DNA of 64,000 nucleotides from Dryocola sp036489025 (lineage in GTDB: Bacteria > Pseudomonadota > Gammaproteobacteria > Enterobacterales > Enterobacteriaceae), in assembly GCA_036489025.1 (NCBI GenBank), contig DASXGN010000008.1, forward strand, positions 1-64,000, read 5' to 3'. The notes beneath the pieces are model-generated. The model did no database searches. It saw nothing but the letters and a program-made list of their open reading frames with translations, and was not told where the DNA came from. The position numbers and the translations under genes are program-made. Every line of letters begins with the position of its first letter. Position 1 is the stretch's first letter. Shown here one piece after another: positions 7,326-16,550 of this stretch.

Positions 7326-7685
7326 TCAGATGGCGATGACGCCAATCAGCGTGACGACCGTCAGAATCGCCGCCAGCCCGTAGAAGACCCACTTGCCCGA
7401 AGGGATATGAATCTTCAGATCGTGCATCGCGTGGTGAATGCGGTGCAGGCCGCACCACAGCGGCAGCACGATCATCAGGAAGATGAACAGGCGGCCAATC
7501 AGGCTGTGCGCGAAGGCATAAACCCGGTCATAGCCCAGCGCATCGCCGGGAAACAGGCCCAGCGGCAGCATAATACCCACCAGCAGCACGATAACCGGCG
7601 CGATAATTGCCCCCCACATGCCGCCTGCGCCAAACAGGCCCCAGAAGACCGGCTCGTCGGAGCGTTTCGGATTTGGATTGATCAT
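7326..7685 (-). CDS. frdD: Fumarate reductase membrane anchor FrdD
   Basis: FrdD is a 119-residue integral membrane subunit of quinol:fumarate reductase. With FrdC it anchors the FrdAB catalytic part to the inner membrane and forms the menaquinol sites. Three hydrophobic segments are visible, including the GAIIAPVIVLLVGIMLPLG stretch, and the motif GLHRIHHAMHDL. It is the last gene of frdABCD, nine bases after frdC, and is followed by a terminator. In E. coli the ampC promoter lies inside frdD; here ampR stands between, so that overlap is absent. Confidence 0.97.
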   Translation of the reverse strand: MINPNPKRSDEPVFWGLFGAGGMWGAIIAPVIVLLVGIMLPLGLFPGDALGYDRVYAFAHSLIGRLFIFLMIVLPLWCGLHRIHHAMHDLKIHIPSGKWVFYGLAAILTVVTLIGVIAI

Positions 7686-7694
7686 AACGTCCCC

Positions 7695-8090
7695 TTACCA
7701 GAACAGTGCGACAAACAGGATAACGACGGTGGCTACGGCCGTAACGGCCCACAGCCCTTTGATGACCGGTTCCGGCCCCATTTTTTCATCTTTGACGATG
7801 ATATTGGCGGCCTTTGGCGCCAGCTCAAACCAGGTTTTGGTATGCAGCAGCGCGGCGGCAAGCGTTATCAGGTTGAGGATCACGACGATGGGATTTTGTA
7901 AAAAGCTAACAAATCCCGCCCAGTTTTCCGGGCCGCCTTTGAGGGCGAACAGGCCGTAAATCAGCACCAGGCTGAACCAGACCGCCGGTACTGAGGTGCC
8001 TTCGCGCAGCATATAAAAGCGATAAAAGCCCAGCTTCTGCCACCAGGTCGCCGTCATGGGCCGAACATAAGGCTTACGTTTCGTGGTCAT
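7695..8090 (-). CDS. frdC: Fumarate reductase membrane anchor FrdC
   Basis: FrdC is a 131-residue subunit with three membrane helices. It begins MTTKRKPYVRPM and contains the conserved RFYMLREGTSVPAVWFS segment and Glu residues used in quinol binding in the E. coli enzyme. Length equals that of E. coli. It sits ten bases downstream of frdB and nine bases upstream of frdD, so it is translated as part of the operon. Confidence 0.97.
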   Translation of the reverse strand: MTTKRKPYVRPMTATWWQKLGFYRFYMLREGTSVPAVWFSLVLIYGLFALKGGPENWAGFVSFLQNPIVVILNLITLAAALLHTKTWFELAPKAANIIVKDEKMGPEPVIKGLWAVTAVATVVILFVALFW

Positions 8091-8100
8091 TGTGCACTCC

Positions 8101-8838
8101 TTAGCGTGGTTTCAGGGTGGCAATCAAAAAGTCTTTCGCGCTTTCGACTTTGCCCTGCTGAATGGCGGCTGCCGGATCGACGTGTTTTGGACAGACTTCG
8201 GAGCAGAAGCCGACAAAAGTGCAGCTCCACACGCCGTTCTGGCCGTTTAACTGCGCCATACGCTGTTTCTTGCCGTTATCGCGACTGTCCAGGTTGTAGC
8301 GGTGGGCAAGCGTAATCGCCGCCGGGCCGATGAACTCTGGATTGAGGCCGAACTGCGGACACGCCGCGTAGCACAGGCCGCAGTTGATGCAGCCCGAGAA
8401 CTGATGGTATTTCGCCATCTGCGCTGGGGTCTGGGTGTTTGGCCCCTGATCCGGCGTGCGCGGGTTACCGATGATGTACGGCTTGATCGCTTCGAGGCTT
8501 TCGATAAAGTGGGTCATATCGACCACCAGATCGCGCTCGATTGGGAAGTTAGCCAGCGCTTCTACCTTCATGCCCTGGGTGTATTCACGCAGGAAGGTCT
8601 TGCAGGCCAGCTTCGGCACGCGGTTAACCATCATGCCGCAGGAGCCGCAAATCGCCATGCGGCACGACCAGCGGTAGGTCAGATCGGGCGCCAGGTTGTC
8701 CTTGATGTAACCCAGCGCGTCCAGCAGCGAGGTTTGCTCATCATAAGGGACTTCATACATGGCGCTGTGCGGCTCGCCGTCCGTTTCCGGGTTGTAGCGC
8801 ACTATTTCAATCTTCAGGGTCTTCATCACATCAGCCAT
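8101..8838 (-). CDS. frdB: Fumarate reductase iron-sulfur subunit FrdB
   Basis: FrdB carries electrons from menaquinol to the flavin of FrdA through three clusters. The product is 245 residues. Cys59, Cys64, Cys67 and Cys79 form the [2Fe-2S] site in the N-terminal ferredoxin domain. CINCGLCYAACP and CTFVGFCSEVCPKHV in the C-terminal half supply the [4Fe-4S] and [3Fe-4S] clusters. The start overlaps the end of frdA by eight bases, a sign of coupled translation. Confidence 0.98.
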   Translation of the reverse strand: MADVMKTLKIEIVRYNPETDGEPHSAMYEVPYDEQTSLLDALGYIKDNLAPDLTYRWSCRMAICGSCGMMVNRVPKLACKTFLREYTQGMKVEALANFPIERDLVVDMTHFIESLEAIKPYIIGNPRTPDQGPNTQTPAQMAKYHQFSGCINCGLCYAACPQFGLNPEFIGPAAITLAHRYNLDSRDNGKKQRMAQLNGQNGVWSCTFVGFCSEVCPKHVDPAAAIQQGKVESAKDFLIATLKPR

Positions 8839-10621
8839 TCGTCGCCTCCTTCTTGTCGGCTGCTTCTGCTTCCGCCCCGTAGACGCGTTTGGCCGGTGGC
8901 AGGGTGGTGATTTTCACGTCGCTGTAATCCAGACGCGTGGTGCCGTCGGCATCGCGGAAGGCGAGAGTGTGTTTCAGGAAGTTGACGTCGTCGCGTTCCG
9001 TACAGCCTTCGTCCAGGCGCTGGTGCGCCCCGCGAGACTCTTTACGCGCCATCGCTGAATGCGCCATACATTCTGCGACGTTCAGGCCGTGACCCAGCTC
9101 GATGGTGTAAAGCAGGTCGGTATTGAACACGCTGGAGGTGTCGGTAATGCGCACGCGCTTGAAGCGTTCCTGCAGTTCGGCCAGCTTGTCGATGGTTTTC
9201 TGCATCAGCTCCGGCGTGCGGTAAATTCCGCAGCCTTCTTCCATGGAGAGGCCCATTTCGTCGCGGATCTTCGACCAGTTCTCGTTGCCTTCCTGGTTCA
9301 CCAGCTGCTTCAGACGTTTTTCCACCTCGACGGCCTGAGCGCCTAGCGCCGCGTCGTTGGCAGGCTGAGCACCGTTGGCGCGCTCCATCGCCTGCTCGCC
9401 CGCCATGCGGCCAAACACCACCAGCTCGGCCAGCGAGTTAGAACCTAAACGGTTGGCGCCGTGCAGGCCGACCGAAGAGCATTCGCCGACGGCGAACAGA
9501 CCTTTAATGCGGGTTTCACAGGTTGCGTTAGTTTCAATGCCGCCCATGGTGTAGTGCGCGGTTGGGCGCACGGGAATCGGTTCTTTAACCGGGTCGACGC
9601 CGACATAGGCTTTCGCCAGCTCGCAGATAAACGGCAGGCGTTCAAGGAGCTTTTTCTCGCCCAGGTGGCGCAGGTCGAGGTAAACCACATCGCCGCGCGG
9701 AGTTGGAACGGTGCGACCGGCGCGCCATTCGTGCCAGAAGGCCTGGGAGACTTTGTCGCGCGGGCCCAGCTCCATATATTTGTTCTTCGGCTCGCCGAGC
9801 GGGGTTTCTGGCCCCATGCCGTAATCCTGCAAATAGCGATAGCCGTCTTTGTTTACCAGGATACCGCCTTCGCCGCGGCAGCCTTCCGTCATCAGGATGC
9901 CGGAACCCGGCAGGCCGGTTGGGTGATACTGGACAAATTCCATATCGCGAAGCGGAACGCCGTGGCTCAGCGCCATGCCCATTCCGTCGCCGGTGACGAT
10001 GCCGCCGTTGGTGTTGTAGCGATAAACGCGTCCCGCGCCGCCGGTCGCCATGACGACGGCGTTGGCGCGGATTTGCACCAGCGTGCCTTCCATCATGTTC
10101 ATGGCCACCAGACCGCGAGCCTGGCCGTCATCGACCAGAATATCGAGGACGAAATGTTCGTCGAAACGCTGGATTTGCGGGAACTGTAATGAGGTCTGGA
10201 ACAGGGTGTGCAGCATGTGGAAGCCGGTTTTATCCGCGGCAAACCAGGTGCGCTCAATCTTCATGCCCCCGAAGCGCCTGACGTTGACCGAACCGTCCGG
10301 GCGACGGCTCCAAGGGCAACCCCATTGCTCAAGCTGGGTCATTTCGGTCGGGCACTGATGCACGAAGTGGTCGACGACATCCTGTTCGCACAGCCAGTCG
10401 CCGCCGGCAACGGTGTCGTGGAAATGATATTCAAAGCTGTCGTGATCCTGTGCGACGGCGGCGGAGCCACCTTCAGCGGCCACGGTGTGGCTACGCATGG
10501 GATAGACTTTGGAAATCAGAGCGATTTTAGCCTGTGGATTGGCCTGGGCAGCCGCGATGGCCGCTCGTAGGCCCGCTCCGCCAGCGCCAATTATGGCGAG
10601 ATCGGCTTGAAAGGTTTGCAC
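8831..10621 (-). CDS. frdA: Fumarate reductase flavoprotein subunit FrdA
   Basis: FrdA reduces fumarate to succinate as the terminal step of anaerobic fumarate respiration, on the cytoplasmic face of the inner membrane. The protein is 596 residues, near the usual 602. The FAD-binding GAGGAGLRAA is at residues 12-21. His45 in RSHTVAAEGG is the residue that covalently binds FAD. HPTGLPGSG, GECSSVGLHGANRLG and HQRLDEGC motifs are in place. It is the first gene of frdABCD, with an FNR-type promoter about 110-150 bases upstream. Confidence 0.98.
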   Translation of the reverse strand: MQTFQADLAIIGAGGAGLRAAIAAAQANPQAKIALISKVYPMRSHTVAAEGGSAAVAQDHDSFEYHFHDTVAGGDWLCEQDVVDHFVHQCPTEMTQLEQWGCPWSRRPDGSVNVRRFGGMKIERTWFAADKTGFHMLHTLFQTSLQFPQIQRFDEHFVLDILVDDGQARGLVAMNMMEGTLVQIRANAVVMATGGAGRVYRYNTNGGIVTGDGMGMALSHGVPLRDMEFVQYHPTGLPGSGILMTEGCRGEGGILVNKDGYRYLQDYGMGPETPLGEPKNKYMELGPRDKVSQAFWHEWRAGRTVPTPRGDVVYLDLRHLGEKKLLERLPFICELAKAYVGVDPVKEPIPVRPTAHYTMGGIETNATCETRIKGLFAVGECSSVGLHGANRLGSNSLAELVVFGRMAGEQAMERANGAQPANDAALGAQAVEVEKRLKQLVNQEGNENWSKIRDEMGLSMEEGCGIYRTPELMQKTIDKLAELQERFKRVRITDTSSVFNTDLLYTIELGHGLNVAECMAHSAMARKESRGAHQRLDEGCTERDDVNFLKHTLAFRDADGTTRLDYSDVKITTLPPAKRVYGAEAEAADKKEATNG

Positions 10622-10735
10622 GACATTCCTCCAGTTTTATAGTGATTTCGCAATGCTAATGACACCAAAGGTAGTCCACCAAAACGGCAGCGGCGATTGC
10701 GAAAGGTTTTTTCCCTGCTCCTTTGTAGGTAGAGG

Positions 10736-10776
10736 ATTATAACCGGGGGGATTTTAAGGAAATTTGACGAGTTCGA
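10736..10776 (-). promoter_or_regulatory. FNR-type promoter of the frd operon
   Basis: On the minus strand a perfect TATAAT (10741-10736) has no real -35. An FNR-like dyad TCGAACTCGTCAA (10776-10764) is centred about 41 bases upstream of the expected start point, the class II activator position. The site is imperfect compared with TTGAT-N4-ATCAA. FNR activation of frd under anaerobiosis is established in E. coli; the transfer here is inference. Confidence 0.6.
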
Positions 10777-10952
10777 TTTTTTTGCCGATCTGTGCGGCAA
10801 TTAATTAATCAGATTAATGAGTTCCGTCACGGAATTATCCTGGTATATCGGCATGTGCGGGCCCGTGCCGCTTTCTTTTGCTGCGCAAAATTTGTCTCCT
10901 TTCAGGGATACGAGTAGACTTCCTGGCCTTGTTTGACTACGGAGACTTTACC

Positions 10953-11930
10953 ATGAGCGAAACGGCCACCTGGCAGCCGAGCGCCTCCATCCCCAACCTG
11001 TTGAAACGCGCCGCCATCATGGCGGAAATTCGGCGCTTTTTTGCCGACCGCGGCGTACTGGAGGTGGAAACCCCCTGCATGAGCCAGGCGACGGTCACGG
11101 ATATTCATCTGGTGCCGTTTGAAACCCGTTTTGTTGGCCCTGGCCACGCTCAGGGCGTGAACCTCTACCTGATGACCAGCCCGGAATACCACATGAAGCG
11201 TCTGCTGGCGGCGGGCGTTGGCCCGGTATTCCAGCTGTGCCGCAGTTTCCGTAATGAAGAAATGGGTCGCCATCACAATCCAGAGTTCACCATGCTGGAA
11301 TGGTATCGTCCGCATTACGATATGTACCGCCTGATGAATGAAGTGGACGATCTGCTGCAGCAGGTTCTGGAATGCGAAGCTGCGGAGTCTCTCTCCTATC
11401 AGCAGGCTTTCCAGCGCCACCTGGAAATCGATCCTCTGTCAGCGGATAAAACCCTGCTGCGTGAAGCGGCGGCGAAGCTTGATTTAAGCAACATTGCCGA
11501 TAGCGAAGAAGATCGCGATACCCTGTTGCAGCTGCTGTTTACCCTCGGCGTGGAACCGCATATCGGTAAAGATAAGCCGACCTTTATTTATCACTTTCCG
11601 GCAAGCCAGGCGGCGCTGGCGCAAATCAGCACCGAAGATCACCGCGTGGCGGAGCGCTTTGAGGTGTATTTCAAAGGGATTGAGCTGGCGAACGGTTTCC
11701 ACGAGCTGACCGACGCTCGTGAACAGGAGCAGCGTTTTGAGCAGGACAATCGCAAACGCACCGCGCGCGGCTTAGCGCAGCAGCCGATTGATGTGAATTT
11801 GCTGGAAGCGCTGAAAGCAGGCCTGCCGGATTGCTCCGGCGTGGCGCTGGGTGTGGATCGCCTGATTATGCTGGCGCTCGGAGCCGAGAGCCTTGCCGAC
11901 GTGCTGGCTTTCCCCGTCGATCGCGCCTGA
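10953..11930 (+). CDS. epmA: EF-P lysyltransferase EpmA (GenX/PoxA)
   Basis: EpmA is a truncated class II lysyl-tRNA synthetase-like enzyme. It activates (R)-beta-lysine with ATP and joins it to Lys34 of EF-P instead of to tRNA. It is 325 residues, the length of E. coli EpmA, and lacks the anticodon-binding domain. Class II motifs are visible: YLMTSPEYHMKRLL, FRNEEMGRHHNPEFTMLEWY, and the GVALGVDRLIML motif 3. The start is MSETATW at 10953; an upstream in-frame start at 10878 is not conserved. It is divergent from frdA and convergent with mscM. Confidence 0.97.
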   Translation: MSETATWQPSASIPNLLKRAAIMAEIRRFFADRGVLEVETPCMSQATVTDIHLVPFETRFVGPGHAQGVNLYLMTSPEYHMKRLLAAGVGPVFQLCRSFRNEEMGRHHNPEFTMLEWYRPHYDMYRLMNEVDDLLQQVLECEAAESLSYQQAFQRHLEIDPLSADKTLLREAAAKLDLSNIADSEEDRDTLLQLLFTLGVEPHIGKDKPTFIYHFPASQAALAQISTEDHRVAERFEVYFKGIELANGFHELTDAREQEQRFEQDNRKRTARGLAQQPIDVNLLEALKAGLPDCSGVALGVDRLIMLALGAESLADVLAFPVDRA

Positions 11931-11946
11931 CGGATCTCTGCGGTAA

Positions 11947-11986
11947 AAGGCGGGTAAGCGTTTTGGCGCTTCCCGCCTTCATTTTA
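11947..11986. terminator. Terminator between epmA and mscM
   Basis: AAGGCGGG-T-AAGCG (11947-11960) pairs with CGCTT-CCCGCCTT (11967-11979), with a single bulged T, followed by CATTTTAT. The mscM stop codon lies in its right flank. It probably ends epmA and may also limit read-out from mscM. Confidence 0.7.
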
Positions 11987-14900
11987 TAAACTTCCCGCCG
12001 TCCTGGCCGATTTTCCCGCCGAGGTTATCGTTCTGCTGCGCGACCCGCCCATATTCTCCAGACGCATCTGGAACGGTGGGAACGGCAGCTCGATATTGTG
12101 CTCGCGGAAGCCTTGCAGAATCAGCTGATGAATCTCATGGCGCAGCGGCATGCGATGCCCCATTTCTGCGGCGTAGATGCGCAGCTCAAAGATTTGAATC
12201 CCCGCCTGGAGATCGACCAGGAATGCTTCCGGCGGCGGGTTGTCAATCACCAGCGAGCAGCGCTCTGCGGCCTGTAGCAGCACCTTCGTCACCTCTTCGC
12301 TGTTCGCCTCGGACGGTGCAGGCACGGTGAGCACCACGCGCGTCACGGAGTCTGAAAGCGACCAGTTGATAAACTGCTCGGTGATGAAGGCCTTATTCGG
12401 CACGATAATCTCTTTGCGGTCCCAGTCGCTGATGGTGGTGGCGCGCGTATTAATCTTCGTCACGCTGCCCGTCAGATCGCGAATGGTCACGGTATCGCCG
12501 ATGCGAATCGGTTTCTCAAAGAGAATAATCAGGCCCGAGATAAAGTTGGCGAAGATTTCCTGCAGGCCAAAACCAAGCCCGACGCCGAGCGCGGCGACCA
12601 GCCACTGAAGCTTCGACCACTCGATGCCAATCATCGAGAAGCCCACCAGCCCGCCAATCAGCAGCAGCAAATACTTGGTCACGGTGGTGATGGCGTAGCC
12701 CGTGCCGGGCGTTAAATCCAGATGCTGCAAAATTGCCAGCTCCAGCAGCGCGGGGAGATTGCGCACCAGCTGCATGGTGATGATGATCACCAGAATGGCG
12801 ATCAGCACGTCTCCAAGCGTAATAGGTTCAATGCTTTCGACGCCCTGCACGGTAGACGTGGCGTCCCACAGCGTGATGTTCTCAAGGAAGCCGAACGCGG
12901 AGTGAATCTCTGACCACAGCACAATGACCGACAGCAGGGCAATCAGCATCAGTATCGAACGGACCAGGCGCAGAGACTGGGCGCTGATGGTATCCAGATC
13001 GATTTCTGCCTCTTCGATGTTCTCTGCTGAGCCTTCCGTGCTGTGGCTGTGCGCGGCTTCCTCTTCCCCGCGGGCGCGCTGGGCAAGGATTTCTGCCCGA
13101 CGATGCTTGGCGCGGTCAAAGGCCAGGCGACGACGTTGGATCAGCATCCAGCGGCGAATAACGTGATAAATCACCAGCAGCAGGAACCAAATCGCGACCG
13201 AGGTTTCAAGACGGGCCAGCAGCGCCCCGGCGGTAGCCAGATAGCCTACAGCGGCGGCCAGCATGGCGGCCAGCGGTGCGCACAGCATCAGGTTCCACAG
13301 CAGCCGGTTCACGACGTTATCGCTGTTGCCCTGTTTATCAAGGTACAGCGGAATACCGGCGCGTTTCAGGCTGAGCGTCACCAGCGCCAGCGCGCCACAA
13401 ATCAGCATAAAGCACAGCCGACCCAGCGAGCCGGAGAACTCCCGATCGTTGAGGTTATCGAACATGATCAGCGCCATAATCAGCGGCACAATCAGGCCGA
13501 TGCTCATCAGGTAATAGCGCATTGCCCGTGCCACGCGCTCGCGCGGCCAGCCGAAGTGAACGACAAACAGGCCGGTTGGCCTGGCGAAGGTGGCGCAAAT
13601 CATCACCACCCACAGCAGCGGCACGGTGGCCGTCACGCCGTCGCCGACGGCAACCGCCAGCGGATAAGGCCAGGCTTCCTGCAAACCGTAGCCCAACGTT
13701 GCCCACAGGACGGGCAGCGGCGAGGCAACCAGTATCGACCAGAACAGGGTGCGCAGCGTCAGGGTGAAATGGTCCTGGGTGACTTTGCCTACTTTGGCGC
13801 TGGAGCGCTCCAGGAAGGCGGTAAAGTGACGGCGTGAGCTAATGCTGAACCCCACGAGGATCAGCGCCCCAAACAGCGGCAGCAGCGTTGCCTTGCTGGT
13901 CAGCATCATAATCATCGCGCTGCCCAGCTGGCTGAAGGTATCCAGCGAAACCAGACGACGTAAATCCTGGGCGATTTCAACCGGCCAGGAAATCCCCATC
14001 GGACTGATATCGGAGGTCCAGAACAGATAGCGGTGCGTGGCCTCGTTGACCTCTTTCAACGCATCTTCAAGCTGGCTGTTGGCGACCTTAAGCTTGGTCA
14101 GCTCGAGGATCAGCGTATCGCCGCCCTGGAGCAGAGAGTTGAGCAGTTCGCGCTGGGTGCGGAGCTGCGCCTCCAGAATACGGTTCTGCTCGCCGGTTAG
14201 CTCGTTGCCGTCCGCCTGACGAAGCTGGCGCAGCTGCTGCTGTTTGTTGAGCAGATCTTCATAGTGCAGACGCTGGACGCGCAGCTGGGCAAGTTCAGTA
14301 TCCAACTGCTGCGGCTTGGGCATTTCCGGCAGACGAGCAACCTGCGCGCGCAGCGCTTCGCCGAGCACGTTGGAGACGCCGAGCCACTGGGACTGTTCGC
14401 GCAGCGTGTTTAAAGCCTGACGCACCTGCAACGTTTGGCTGGTCGCCTGACGCTGCTGTGAGGCGACCAAATCCATCCTCTGAGCCTGTTGATTCAGGGC
14501 CTGAGAGAGCTCGCGGTTATTCTGGAACTGAGCAACCAGGGCGGGAGGCAGATCGGCGCTGTTCTCTGCCAGCAGCTCGGTACTTTCCAGCGCGCGTTCT
14601 GCTTCGCGCTGGCGCTGATTATTCAACTGGTTGCGCAGGCCTTGCAGATAGGCGTCCAGCCGGGCGCTCTGCTTCTGCGCGAGTTCGGCCCGCAGGCGAG
14701 AGAGTTCCTGGCGATTGCTGGCCGAAAGCTGGGCCAGTTCAAGCTCGTCAACCAGCGCCTTAAGACGGGCAGTTTCAGCCTGCAAAGAGAGATTTTGCGC
14801 CTGCGCTAAGGCCGTGCCTGCGGTTGGCTGGGTGCCCGCCCGGCGTTCTATTTCGTTGAGCTGGCGGCGGGCATCGGTTTGCTGCTGCGGAAGTTGGCTG

Positions 14901-15319
14901 AGCGAGTCGGTAATTTCGCGCGTGCGATCCTGTTCCTGCTGCGCCAGGCGGCTTTTATCCAGCAGCTGGCTGCTGACCTGCAAAATTTCCTGATTCAGAG
15001 CGTCGGTGGACATGCCTTCCGGCACTTTTTCCGGCTCGTCGCGCAGGTTGTTAAGCTGCTGACGCAGCGTTTGCGAAAGCTTCGGGAAGTTATCAATGAC
15101 CTGCTGGTATTGCCTGGCGCGTTCCTGGGAGGCTTTATGCTCTTCAAGCGCGTTGAGGGCGGCGGTGAGCGTTTCTACCGTTTCAGCCTGATTGGGCTGA
15201 TTCTTCGCGGCTTTTGCCTGCTCAAGTTCCTGGGATATCTGCTTTGCGTCGGGGAGCGTTGCGGCCAACGCGCTCAGACTGAGGCACCAGGCCATCAGAA
15301 AAGTGATTATCAGACGCAC
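11984..15319 (-). CDS. mscM: Miniconductance mechanosensitive channel MscM (YjeP)
   Basis: MscM is a large inner-membrane channel of the MscS superfamily (KefA-like) that opens under membrane tension and protects against osmotic downshock. The product is 1111 residues (E. coli 1107). It has a signal peptide ending near LSALAA, then about 450 residues of coiled-coil-rich periplasmic domain, then eleven or so membrane segments. The MscS pore and beta domain near the C-terminus reads GLGFGLQEIFANFISGL and KPIRIGDTVTIRDLTGSV. It is 62 bases downstream of psd and probably co-transcribed. Confidence 0.96.
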   Translation of the reverse strand: MRLIITFLMAWCLSLSALAATLPDAKQISQELEQAKAAKNQPNQAETVETLTAALNALEEHKASQERARQYQQVIDNFPKLSQTLRQQLNNLRDEPEKVPEGMSTDALNQEILQVSSQLLDKSRLAQQEQDRTREITDSLSQLPQQQTDARRQLNEIERRAGTQPTAGTALAQAQNLSLQAETARLKALVDELELAQLSASNRQELSRLRAELAQKQSARLDAYLQGLRNQLNNQRQREAERALESTELLAENSADLPPALVAQFQNNRELSQALNQQAQRMDLVASQQRQATSQTLQVRQALNTLREQSQWLGVSNVLGEALRAQVARLPEMPKPQQLDTELAQLRVQRLHYEDLLNKQQQLRQLRQADGNELTGEQNRILEAQLRTQRELLNSLLQGGDTLILELTKLKVANSQLEDALKEVNEATHRYLFWTSDISPMGISWPVEIAQDLRRLVSLDTFSQLGSAMIMMLTSKATLLPLFGALILVGFSISSRRHFTAFLERSSAKVGKVTQDHFTLTLRTLFWSILVASPLPVLWATLGYGLQEAWPYPLAVAVGDGVTATVPLLWVVMICATFARPTGLFVVHFGWPRERVARAMRYYLMSIGLIVPLIMALIMFDNLNDREFSGSLGRLCFMLICGALALVTLSLKRAGIPLYLDKQGNSDNVVNRLLWNLMLCAPLAAMLAAAVGYLATAGALLARLETSVAIWFLLLVIYHVIRRWMLIQRRRLAFDRAKHRRAEILAQRARGEEEAAHSHSTEGSAENIEEAEIDLDTISAQSLRLVRSILMLIALLSVIVLWSEIHSAFGFLENITLWDATSTVQGVESIEPITLGDVLIAILVIIITMQLVRNLPALLELAILQHLDLTPGTGYAITTVTKYLLLLIGGLVGFSMIGIEWSKLQWLVAALGVGLGFGLQEIFANFISGLIILFEKPIRIGDTVTIRDLTGSVTKINTRATTISDWDRKEIIVPNKAFITEQFINWSLSDSVTRVVLTVPAPSEANSEEVTKVLLQAAERCSLVIDNPPPEAFLVDLQAGIQIFELRIYAAEMGHRMPLRHEIHQLILQGFREHNIELPFPPFQMRLENMGGSRSRTITSAGKSARTAGSL

Positions 15320-15338
15320 ATCGGTACCTTTAATTGAA

Positions 15339-15371
15339 CCTGGCGCTTACCGTCTTACGGCGAGCGCCAGG
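15339..15371. other. Intercistronic hairpin between psd and mscM
   Basis: CCTGGCGCT (15339-15347) pairs perfectly with AGCGCCAGG (15363-15371), with a 15-base loop and no T-run on either strand. It fills the psd-mscM gap and could act as an mRNA-stabilising element. It may be a degenerate REP, but that is not clear. Confidence 0.5.
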
Positions 15372-15381
15372 GAAAAGCCTG

Positions 15382-16347
15382 TTAACTTTCGGGTTTGGTT
15401 TCTACCAGCGGGCTGGCTTCCGGCTCGGCGACGATTTCCACCGGCGGGATTTCGCTCACCGGCACTTCCGGTTCGGCTACGGGCGCAGTAGACACGGCCA
15501 GCGGCTCGCCAATTTTAGTGACCGACAGGCTTTGCAGCTGTTCGGCGAGGTTCACTTTACCCGGTGCAAAGAGGTTGATAACCGTAGAGCCCAGTTTGAA
15601 GCGGCCCATTTCCTGGCCTTTCAGCAGGGCAACGGACCCTTCACTTTCACCTGCGGGCCACGTCCAGCGCTTAATCACGCCTTCACGCGGAGGCGTGATG
15701 GTGCCAGCCCAGACGGTTTCGATGCTGCCTACGACGGTTGCGCCGACCAGAATCTGCGCCATCGGGCCGAATTCGGTATCGAACAGACAGATAACGCGTT
15801 CGTTACGGGCAAACAGGTTGGGGACGTTCTGCGCCGTCAGATGATTCACGGAGAACAGGTCGCCCGGCACGTAAATCATTTCGCGCAGGATGCCGTTGCA
15901 CGGCATGTGCACGCGGTGATAGTCGCGCGGAGACAGATAAGTGGTGGCAAAGCTGCCGTTGCGGAACAGGTCCGCCATCAGGTAGTTGCCCGCCAGCAGC
16001 GCTTCCAGGCTGTAGCTGTGGCCTTTGGCCTGCAATATTTTGTCTTCTTCAATCAGGCCCAGCTGGCTGATAACGCCGTCGGCAGGCATGACCAGCACGT
16101 TTGGATCGGTATCGACTGGGCGGGCTTCGTCGCGCAGCGGGCGCACGAAGAAGTCGTTAAAGGTACGGTAGCTGGCGGTGTCGGGCTTCTGCGCCTCCGC
16201 CATGTTGACCTTGTAATATTTAACGAACAGGTCAATCACCAGCCTGGTCAGCCAGCCTGCACGTTTACTTGCGCCCCAGCCCGCGAGGCGGGTCAGCCAG
16301 AGTTTCGGCAGAATGTATTGCAGCGAAAGTTTGATGTTGTCTAACAA
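15382..16347 (-). CDS. psd: Phosphatidylserine decarboxylase proenzyme
   Basis: Psd is an inner-membrane enzyme making phosphatidylethanolamine from phosphatidylserine. The proenzyme cuts itself between Gly253 and Ser254 in the LGST motif, and Ser254 becomes the pyruvoyl group. Asp90, His147 and Ser254, the self-cleavage triad, are all present. The length is 321 residues with a Pro/Glu-rich C-terminal tail of about 45 residues, a tail that varies in enterics. It is followed by mscM, and rsgA lies upstream in the same direction across a 200-base gap holding an ERIC-type repeat. Confidence 0.97.
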   Translation of the reverse strand: MLDNIKLSLQYILPKLWLTRLAGWGASKRAGWLTRLVIDLFVKYYKVNMAEAQKPDTASYRTFNDFFVRPLRDEARPVDTDPNVLVMPADGVISQLGLIEEDKILQAKGHSYSLEALLAGNYLMADLFRNGSFATTYLSPRDYHRVHMPCNGILREMIYVPGDLFSVNHLTAQNVPNLFARNERVICLFDTEFGPMAQILVGATVVGSIETVWAGTITPPREGVIKRWTWPAGESEGSVALLKGQEMGRFKLGSTVINLFAPGKVNLAEQLQSLSVTKIGEPLAVSTAPVAEPEVPVSEIPPVEIVAEPEASPLVETKPES

Positions 16348-16405
16348 GATAGCCTCCTGGCTAAATGTCCCCGATGAGGGCCTCTACAAAAAAAGGGGGC
16401 GATTC

Positions 16406-16526
16406 TATACCCTTCTTACTTGAATCTGTAGCCGCGTTAGCTGCTCTCACTCCTCTGAATCACTTACCTAAGTAAGCTCATCAGGTGAGCTCCTTTGCCG
16501 CCTTGCTACAAATCCAATTAATTTGG
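16406..16526. repeat. ERIC/IRU-type repeat, degenerate copy
   Basis: The stretch has the architecture of enterobacterial repetitive intergenic consensus elements. The left end is TATACCC. The central dyad is CACTTACCTAAGTAAGCTC, matching the two ERIC core arms. A TTGCCGCC segment and an AATTAATTTGGCTA right end follow. Outer arms AATCTGTAGC (16423-16432) and GCTACAAATCC pair imperfectly. Length is about 120 bases against 127 for the consensus. It lies between rsgA and psd, both minus strand, so it would be transcribed in any read-through message. Confidence 0.72.
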
Positions 16527-16550
16527 CTAAAACGACGCCCAGCTTAATTG

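Noticed and set aside
9461..10189. 242-codon plus-strand frame inside frdA
   Set aside because: It is antisense to conserved FrdA sequence and shows no family features.
12076..12330. Several 60-120 codon plus-strand frames within mscM
   Set aside because: All are antisense to the conserved MscS-type protein and lack starts with ribosome sites.
15334..16344. 336-codon plus-strand frame across psd
   Set aside because: It lies almost entirely antisense to psd, whose self-cleavage triad is intact; composition is that of an antisense frame.
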